From CAZUYC01 sp964624475 (GTDB lineage Bacteria > Myxococcota_A > UBA9160 > SMWR01): a stretch of DNA of 64,000 nt. The position numbers and the translations under genes are program-made. The notes beneath the pieces are model-generated. The model saw only the letters and a program-made list of their open reading frames with translations. It did no database searches and had not been told where the DNA came from. Positions within the stretch are counted from its first letter, which is position 1; every line of letters begins with the position of its first letter. Where the stretch lies: the NCBI GenBank assembly GCA_964624475.1, contig CAZUYC010000123.1, positions 1 to 64,000 of the forward strand, in the 5' to 3' direction. This document shows, one piece after another, positions 59,717 to 64,000 of this stretch.

Positions 59717-60601
59717 GTGCGCCGGCTTTCGATCGGGCTCTCGGCGCTCGCGATCCTCGCCACGGCCGCCGCCTGCGCGCCGGGCGGAACGGTCGGCCGG
59801 GCGCGCGCGCAGGCCGAGTCCGGCGATCTCGACGGCGCGCGCGCCGAGCTCGAGCGCGAGCGCGAGCGCCGGCCGGACTCGGTCGACGTGCGGGTCGCCC
59901 TCGGCGAGGCGTACTACCGGATCGCGCGGGACGCGCTCGACCGCGAGAAAGACGAAACCCGCTACCTGGCCTTCCTCGAGCGCTCGGTCGCCGAGTTCGT
60001 GACGGCGCTCGAGCTCGACCCGCGGGACGATCGCCCCCACTTCTTCCTGGCCGTGATGGACACCTACCGCGGCGAGCCCCGGAAGGCGCTGCGCGGCCTC
60101 GAAAACGTACGTCGGCTCGAGCCCTCGGGGGTCGCCTACACGAACATCGCGGAGCTCTACGTCTACCTCGGGCACCTCCACAAGGCCCGGCGCTGGAACG
60201 ACCTGGGCCTGCACAAGGGGGCTCCGTACGGCGTCGCGATCTTCAACGACATGCTGATCAGCTGGAGGGAGGGCGATCTCGGCGAGGCCCGCCGCCGCTT
60301 CGCGGAGCTGCGCGAGAGCGACCCGGAGATCCTCCGCACCATCAACATGGCGCGCCTTCCCGAGGCGCCTCGCCGCTTCGAGGACTTCGCCGGCTACTGC
60401 TGCGCGAGCCCCGCCTGCGGCCCGTACCTGAAGGACGCCTGCCACGACCTCGCGCTCGACGTGCGCGAGCGCGAGATCTCGGACGAGACGGTGCTGCGCG
60501 AGCTGCGGATCGAGATGGAGAAGGAGCGCCGGCTGCGCAAGGTCTACGAGCAGCGCAAGGATCTCGAGATCGAGGTCGAGCCGGAGCCGCCGCGCGAATG
60601 A
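59717..60601 (+). CDS. TPR-repeat lipoprotein
   Basis: 294 aa. The signal ends in a lipobox (LSALAILATAAAC). Tetratricopeptide-like helices run from about 25 to 200 (AQAESGDLDGARAELERERE, RKALRGLENVRRLEPSG, VAYTNIAELYVYLGHLHKA). A Cys-rich segment (GYCCASPACGPYLKDACHD) at about 225-245 may form disulfides. The C-terminus is a charged helix. It starts with a GTG immediately after the glycosyltransferase's stop (TAG-GTG), so the two are coupled. It is probably an assembly or scaffold protein for the envelope. Confidence 0.82.
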   Translation: MRRLSIGLSALAILATAAACAPGGTVGRARAQAESGDLDGARAELERERERRPDSVDVRVALGEAYYRIARDALDREKDETRYLAFLERSVAEFVTALELDPRDDRPHFFLAVMDTYRGEPRKALRGLENVRRLEPSGVAYTNIAELYVYLGHLHKARRWNDLGLHKGAPYGVAIFNDMLISWREGDLGEARRRFAELRESDPEILRTINMARLPEAPRRFEDFAGYCCASPACGPYLKDACHDLALDVREREISDETVLRELRIEMEKERRLRKVYEQRKDLEIEVEPEPPRE

Positions 60602-60629
60602 GCCGGCACTGCCGGCGCGGTCGCGCCCC

Positions 60630-61700
60630 TCACGCCAGGCGGCGGATCGCCTGGGCCTTGACGACGGCGTAGACGGCCACGCCCGGGGCGAGCCCGAGGC
60701 TCGCGGCGGCGCCCGCGGTGACCTTCGCGACCAGGGGCTCGCGCGCGTCGAGGTGCACCAGCGCGTCGGGCCCGCTGCGCTCGCAGCGCGAGACGGTCGC
60801 GGCGATCACGTTGCGCGCCGAGATGCGGCCCGGCGGGTCGACCGAGAGCAGCACGTCCTCGGCCCGGAGCCCTACGCAGACCGATTCCCCGACGCCGAGC
60901 GCGAAGGGGAGCGCGAGCCGGAGCCCGCGCGGCGTCTCGGCGATCGAGCTCCCGCCCGCGGTCTCGACCACGCGCGCGTCGAAGGCGTTCTCGACGCCGA
61001 GGCGCTCGGCGAGCGGCAAGACCGCGCGGCTCCACAGCACCTCGCGCGGCGGGCCGGTCGCGACGACCCGGCCCGCGTCGAGCACGACCACGCGCTCGCC
61101 GGCGAGCAGCGCCTCGTCCGGATCGTGGGTCACCCAGAGGATCGCGAGCCGGAGCTCGTCGCGCAGGCGCAAGAGCAGGCGCAGCGCGCGGGCGCGCAGC
61201 GCCAGGTCGAGCGATGCGAGGGGCTCGTCGAGCAGCAGGGCGCGCGGGCCCGACGCCACGGCGCGCGCGATCGCGACGCGCTGCTGCTCGCCGCCCGAGA
61301 GCTCGCGGGGGAGCCGGTCGAGGAGCTCCCCGATCTCGAGCACCTCGAGCGCGCGCGCCAGGGCCGCCGCACCCTCCGCGCCGGCGCGGGCCCTGCCCAG
61401 GCGGAGATTCTCGCGCACCGGGAGGTGCGGCAGGAGCAGCGGATCCTGCGGCACCCAGCCGAGGCCGCGGGCCTCGGGCGGGAGGTGGAGGCCGCGAGCG
61501 GAGTCGTCGAGCTGGACGCCGCCGAGCCCGACCTCGAGCGCCGCCGCCGGGTGGAAGCCGAGCAGCACCTCGAAGAGCGTCGACTTGCCCGACCCGCTCG
61601 GGCCGAAGACGACCGCCACGCGCTCGTCCCAGGCCAGGTCGACCTCGAGGCGGAAGGCCTTCCGCTCGAGACGCGCGCGGATGCGCGTTGCCGCGCTCAT
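60630..61700 (-). CDS. modC: Molybdate ABC transporter ATPase with TOBE domain
   Basis: 356 aa. Walker A FGPSGSGKST, Q-loop WVPQDPLLLPHLP, signature LSGGEQQRVAIARA, Walker B LLLDEPLASLD and the H-loop VTHDPDEAL. The C-terminal part (ISARNVIAATVSRCERSG and ALVHLDARE) is the Mop/TOBE regulatory domain of ModC. It energises molybdate uptake. The ATG overlaps the modB stop by four bases. Last gene of modABC. Confidence 0.94.
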   Translation of the reverse strand: MSAATRIRARLERKAFRLEVDLAWDERVAVVFGPSGSGKSTLFEVLLGFHPAAALEVGLGGVQLDDSARGLHLPPEARGLGWVPQDPLLLPHLPVRENLRLGRARAGAEGAAALARALEVLEIGELLDRLPRELSGGEQQRVAIARAVASGPRALLLDEPLASLDLALRARALRLLLRLRDELRLAILWVTHDPDEALLAGERVVVLDAGRVVATGPPREVLWSRAVLPLAERLGVENAFDARVVETAGGSSIAETPRGLRLALPFALGVGESVCVGLRAEDVLLSVDPPGRISARNVIAATVSRCERSGPDALVHLDAREPLVAKVTAGAAASLGLAPGVAVYAVVKAQAIRRLA

Positions 61701-62365
61701 CGCGGGCGCCGCCCGAGCCCGCCCTCGGCGGCCCAGAGCGCCGCGAGCGCGAGCGCGAAGGATGCCGCGCAGAGCGCGAGCGCACCGGCGTCGTCGCCGC
61801 GCTGCACGCGCGACCAGATTCCGAGCGCGAGCGTCTCCGTGCGCCCCGGGATGATCCCCGCCACGACCGCCGTGGCCCCGAACTCGCCGAGCGCGCGGGT
61901 GAAGGCGAGCAGCGCCCCGTAGGCTACCCCGCGCCGGGCGAGCGGCAGGCTCACACGGAAGAAGGTCGCGAGCGGTCCGAGCCCGAGCGAACGCGCGAGG
62001 CGCTCGTAGCGCGGATCGATCTCGGCGAAGGACTGCTCGCAGGCCCGGACGAGGAGCGGGAAGCCGACCACGGCGGCGGCGAGCGCGGCCGCGACCCAGG
62101 TGAACACGACCTCGACCCCGAGCGCCGAGAGGAGCGGCGCGAGCGGGCCGCGGCGTCCGAGGAGCAGCAGGAGCGCGAGGCCCACCGCCACCGGCGGGAG
62201 CACCATCGGAAGCGCGACGCAGGCCTGCACGAGCGACCGGCCGCGGAAGCGATGGCGCGCGAGCAGCCAGGCGAGGCCGACGGCGGGGGGAAGGCAGAGC
62301 AGCGTCGCGAGCGCCGAGACGCGCAGGGTGAGTCCGCCGATCGCGGCGAGCTCGCTCGCGCTCAC
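61697..62365 (-). CDS. modB: Molybdate ABC transporter permease
   Basis: 222 aa with five to six membrane segments. The inner-membrane coupling motif RALGEFGATAVVAGIIPGRT is the EAA-loop form typical of ModB/CysT. RGVAYGALLAFTRALGEFG precedes it. The GTG at 62365 overlaps the modA stop by four bases and starts just before the first membrane segment. It forms the channel with ModC. Confidence 0.93.
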   Translation of the reverse strand: MSASELAAIGGLTLRVSALATLLCLPPAVGLAWLLARHRFRGRSLVQACVALPMVLPPVAVGLALLLLLGRRGPLAPLLSALGVEVVFTWVAAALAAAVVGFPLLVRACEQSFAEIDPRYERLARSLGLGPLATFFRVSLPLARRGVAYGALLAFTRALGEFGATAVVAGIIPGRTETLALGIWSRVQRGDDAGALALCAASFALALAALWAAEGGLGRRPR

Positions 62366-63156
62366 GGCGCGCCGGGAGGAGGAGAGAAGCCGCTCGCCGC
62401 GAACGCGCGTCGCGCCTGCGCGCCCGCGAGGAAGGCGAAGAAGGCGCGGGCCTCGGCGCCGGCGTCCGAGCGCAGCGCGGCCTCGTAGGCGATCTCCGGC
62501 TGCTCGGCGGCGGGGATCTCGAAGGCGACGCGCGCGGAGCGCGCGAGCTTTGCCTCGGTCGCGTAGACGATCGCGGCGTCGGCGTTTCCCGCGTCCACCG
62601 CCGCCAGCGTCGCGCGGGCGTCCCCGGTCGCGACGAGGCGGGAGGCCAGGCTCTCGAGGAGCCCGCGGGCGGCGAGCCACTCGCGCCCGTAGCGGCCCAC
62701 GGGGACCGCCGCGTCGGGAACGGCGATCCGGCGGATCTCCGCGCGCGCGAGGTCGGAGGCGAAACCGACCCGGCCGGCGAGATCCCCCCGCACCAGGACG
62801 ACGAGGCGATTGCCCGCGACGCGGCGCCTCCCGTCGGGGGCCACGAGGCCCTCGGCGGAGAGCCGGTCGACGATCCCGGGATCCGCGGAGACGAGGAGCC
62901 CGAGCGGCGCCCCCGAGCGCATCTGCTCGGCCAGCACGTTCGAGGCGCCGAGGACGACGCGCACGCGCACGCCGGGATGAGAGGCCTCGTAGCTCGAGGC
63001 GATCGCGCCCATCGGCTCCGCCAGGCTCGCGGCCGCGCCGACCAGGAGCTCCCCCGTTCCGCCGCCCGCCGCGAGCAGCGAGAGCGACAGCAGGGCCAGG
63101 GCCAGGGGCCCCGCCCCGCAGGGCGGGCGGAGTGCGAGGCTGGGGATCCGGGACAC
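62362..63156 (-). CDS. modA: Molybdate-binding periplasmic protein
   Basis: 264 aa. The signal peptide is followed by LLVGAAASLAEPMGAIASSY, the ModA opening with the oxyanion-binding Ser (AASL). Further features are GASNVLAEQMRSGAPLGLLV, SADPG and VDAGNADAAIVYATEAKL with the conserved Tyr. It binds molybdate or tungstate. The GTG at 63156 is chosen because GGAGG lies four bases upstream; an ATG at 63186 lies 30 bases earlier. A TATGCT box at about 63182-63187 (minus strand) could serve as -10. Confidence 0.92.
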   Translation of the reverse strand: MSRIPSLALRPPCGAGPLALALLSLSLLAAGGGTGELLVGAAASLAEPMGAIASSYEASHPGVRVRVVLGASNVLAEQMRSGAPLGLLVSADPGIVDRLSAEGLVAPDGRRRVAGNRLVVLVRGDLAGRVGFASDLARAEIRRIAVPDAAVPVGRYGREWLAARGLLESLASRLVATGDARATLAAVDAGNADAAIVYATEAKLARSARVAFEIPAAEQPEIAYEAALRSDAGAEARAFFAFLAGAQARRAFAASGFSPPPGAP

Positions 63157-63218
63157 GTGGCCTCCGGTCGAGCGGCATGTCAGCATAGTCGGCGGGGAAC
63201 CTCCTTGGGGGGCGGGGA

Positions 63219-63629
63219 ATGCGCCAGCTGACGCTCTTCCTCGGGCTCCTGCTCGCGGGGGTCGCGATCGGCTCCGGGTGGCTCGACGAGGGCGAGGTCG
63301 TGGGCCTCACGACCTACGACGCCCGCGCCCACGGGCACGAGACCGACCTCTGGATCGTCGACATCGACGGTCGGAGCTACCTGCGCGCCGACCTGCCGGG
63401 CGCGGATTGGCTCGACCGGCTGCGCGCGAACCCCGAGGCGGAGCTGCGGCGCGACGGCACGCAGGAGCGCGTCCGGGCCGTGCCGTTCGACGACCCGGCG
63501 CTGCGCGACGCCGTGGGCCGCGCGATGGCCGAGAAGTACGGTCTCGTCGATCGCCTCGTCGCCGCCATCCGCGACGACGACCGGGCCGTTCCCGTCCTCC
63601 TCGAGCCGATCCCCGCCGAGCCGCGCTGA
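63219..63629 (+). CDS. Small exported split-barrel-like protein, homologue of the 19.1-kb gene
   Basis: 136 aa with an N-terminal membrane/signal segment (LTLFLGLLLAGVAIGSGWLD). The body (HETDLWIVDIDGRSYLRAD, ANPEAELRRDG, and AEKYGLVDRLVAAIRDDD) aligns with the protein at 19117-19533: same ET-x-x-W-x-V-x-x-DG, PE-x-ELR, DD-x-ALR and EKYG landmarks. It resembles deazaflavin/FMN split-barrel oxidoreductases but is exported. GGGG-rich bases precede the ATG. Divergent from modABC across 62 bases. Confidence 0.65.
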   Translation: MRQLTLFLGLLLAGVAIGSGWLDEGEVVGLTTYDARAHGHETDLWIVDIDGRSYLRADLPGADWLDRLRANPEAELRRDGTQERVRAVPFDDPALRDAVGRAMAEKYGLVDRLVAAIRDDDRAVPVLLEPIPAEPR

Positions 63630-63637
63630 CGCCTCTC

Positions 63638-63876
63638 GCCAGGCGAAGCCGAGCGAAGGGGCAAGCGGAGCGCGCAGCGAGGCGAAGCCGAGCGAAGGTC
63701 ATGGGGCAAGCGGAGCGCGCAGCGAGGCGAAGCCGAGCGAAGGTCATGGGGCAAGCGGAGCGCGCAGCGAGGCGAAGCCGAGCGAAGGTGATGGCAAGCG
63801 AAGCGCGCAGCGAGGCGAAGCCGAGCGAAGATCATGACAAGCGGAGCGCGCAGCGAGGCGAAGCCGAGCGAAGGTC
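63638..63876 (+). repeat. Tandem array of the dispersed GC-rich repeat, 5 full copies plus a part
   Basis: Units of 45, 45, 43, 43 and about 40 bp start at 63661, 63706, 63751, 63794 and 63837, with a partial unit at 63638. Each reads GCAAGCGGAGC, the core GCGCAGCGAGGCGAAGCCGA, GCGAAGGTC and ATGGG. The copies are almost identical. The last copy supplies an ATG and 18 codons to the next gene. It is the densest occurrence of the repeat family in the window. Confidence 0.95.
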
Positions 63877-64000
63877 ACCAGGCCGAGGTGCGCATCGACT
63901 CGCTCGCCGCCGGCGGGGACGGTGTCGCGCGTCTGCCCGACGGGCGGATCGTCTTCGTCCCGTTCTCGGCGCCGGGAGATCGGGTGCGCGTGCGCCTCGT
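63834..64000 (+). CDS. TRAM-domain RNA methyltransferase (RlmD/TrmA family), cut by window end
   Basis: Partial. From a GTG at 63888 the frame reads RIDSLAAGGDGVARLPDGRI then VFVPFSAPGDRVRV, a TRAM domain as found at the N-terminus of RlmD/RlmC-type 23S rRNA uracil-5 methyltransferases. An in-frame ATG at 63834 inside the last repeat copy would add MTSGARSEAKPSEGHQAE. Either start is possible. The catalytic SAM domain lies outside the window, so the substrate is not decidable. Confidence 0.7.
   Translation, partial: MTSGARSEAKPSEGHQAEVRIDSLAAGGDGVARLPDGRIVFVPFSAPGDRVRVRL

Noticed and set aside
63638..63876. CRISPR-like array of near-identical units
   Set aside because: The units are contiguous with no unique spacers, and the same core occurs singly elsewhere. 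It is a tandem amplification of the dispersed repeat.

Overview
The window is about 70% G+C throughout except for one block at 27.4-29.8 kb. It uses GTG starts heavily and packs genes into short operons whose members overlap by four bases. The gene content is that of a Gram-negative, outer-membrane-bearing, aerobic or facultative heterotroph: MlaA and MlaC, a TolC/MacA/ABC export set, lipoproteins, a mitochondrial-type aconitase, ModABC and MaoC. A DUF6178 protein, a soluble Hanks-type kinase, a bacterial histone-fold protein, thrombospondin-type-3/dockerin-like secreted proteins and a Fe-S aldo/keto reductase are all features I associate with deltaproteobacterial-grade lineages (Myxococcota, Desulfobacterota, Binatota and relatives). 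That placement is an inference from gene content only. No rRNA, tRNA, CRISPR array, prophage or intact transposase is visible.

Layout. 0.1-3.9 kb: a five-gene fatty-acid-synthase-like operon (KAS III, FabA, FabZ-like, KAS II, dedicated acyl carrier protein) behind a palindromic operator. 3.9-6.0 kb: a translationally coupled pair, a five-span membrane protein and a von Willebrand A lipoprotein, of unknown function. 6.2-9.0 kb: a broken enoyl-CoA hydratase, a Rieske/START protein, a TetR regulator and a sulfotransferase-like protein. 9.2-14.4 kb: an autoregulated tetR-tolC-macA-ATPase-permease export operon. 14.5-19.5 kb: a primary-type sigma factor, an MFS transporter, a 39-bp perfect inverted repeat of REP type, an oxidoreductase and two small envelope proteins. 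19.5-27.4 kb: ilvD, a phospholipase D-like / threonine aldolase / hydrolase operon, the histone-fold protein with a near-consensus promoter, DUF6178, a NUDIX hydrolase and an ACT-domain protein. 27.4-29.8 kb: a lower-G+C cassette of three secreted proteins.

30-44.3 kb: an AAA ATPase, a membrane dipeptidase, a serine-palmitoyltransferase-like alpha-oxoamine synthase, convergent mlaA/mlaC, an M20 peptidase, aconitase, a 7TM-PAS sensor without a kinase, a lipid kinase coupled to a queuosine-salvage gene, and a half-size permease followed by gene debris. 44.3-49.1 kb: an exported cyclohexadienyl dehydratase-chorismate mutase fusion, a cold-shock-domain protein, NAD synthetase and a MaoC hydratase. 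49.2-60.6 kb: a membrane-anchored Fe-S aldo/keto reductase with a CTG start, DUF1329, two polyprenyl-sugar-type glycosyltransferases, a TrkA-like/DHH phosphoesterase, ApaH, a metalloprotease remnant, and a kinase with four zinc ribbons. 60.6-64 kb: modABC, a small exported protein, a tandem repeat and the start of a TRAM-domain RNA methyltransferase.

Three themes cut across the window. First, a dispersed repeat with core GCGCAGCGAGGCGAAGCCGA and a variant core sits between genes at several places and has been captured into coding sequence at two of them. Second, there are at least five gene remnants, two of which keep both ends of a gene and lack the middle. Third, several genes lack a Shine-Dalgarno sequence and have a TANNNT box 6-10 bases before the start codon, which suggests leaderless transcripts. 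The strongest candidates for something undescribed are the fatty-acid mini-cluster with its own ACP and operator, the vWA/membrane-protein pair, and the repeat family.
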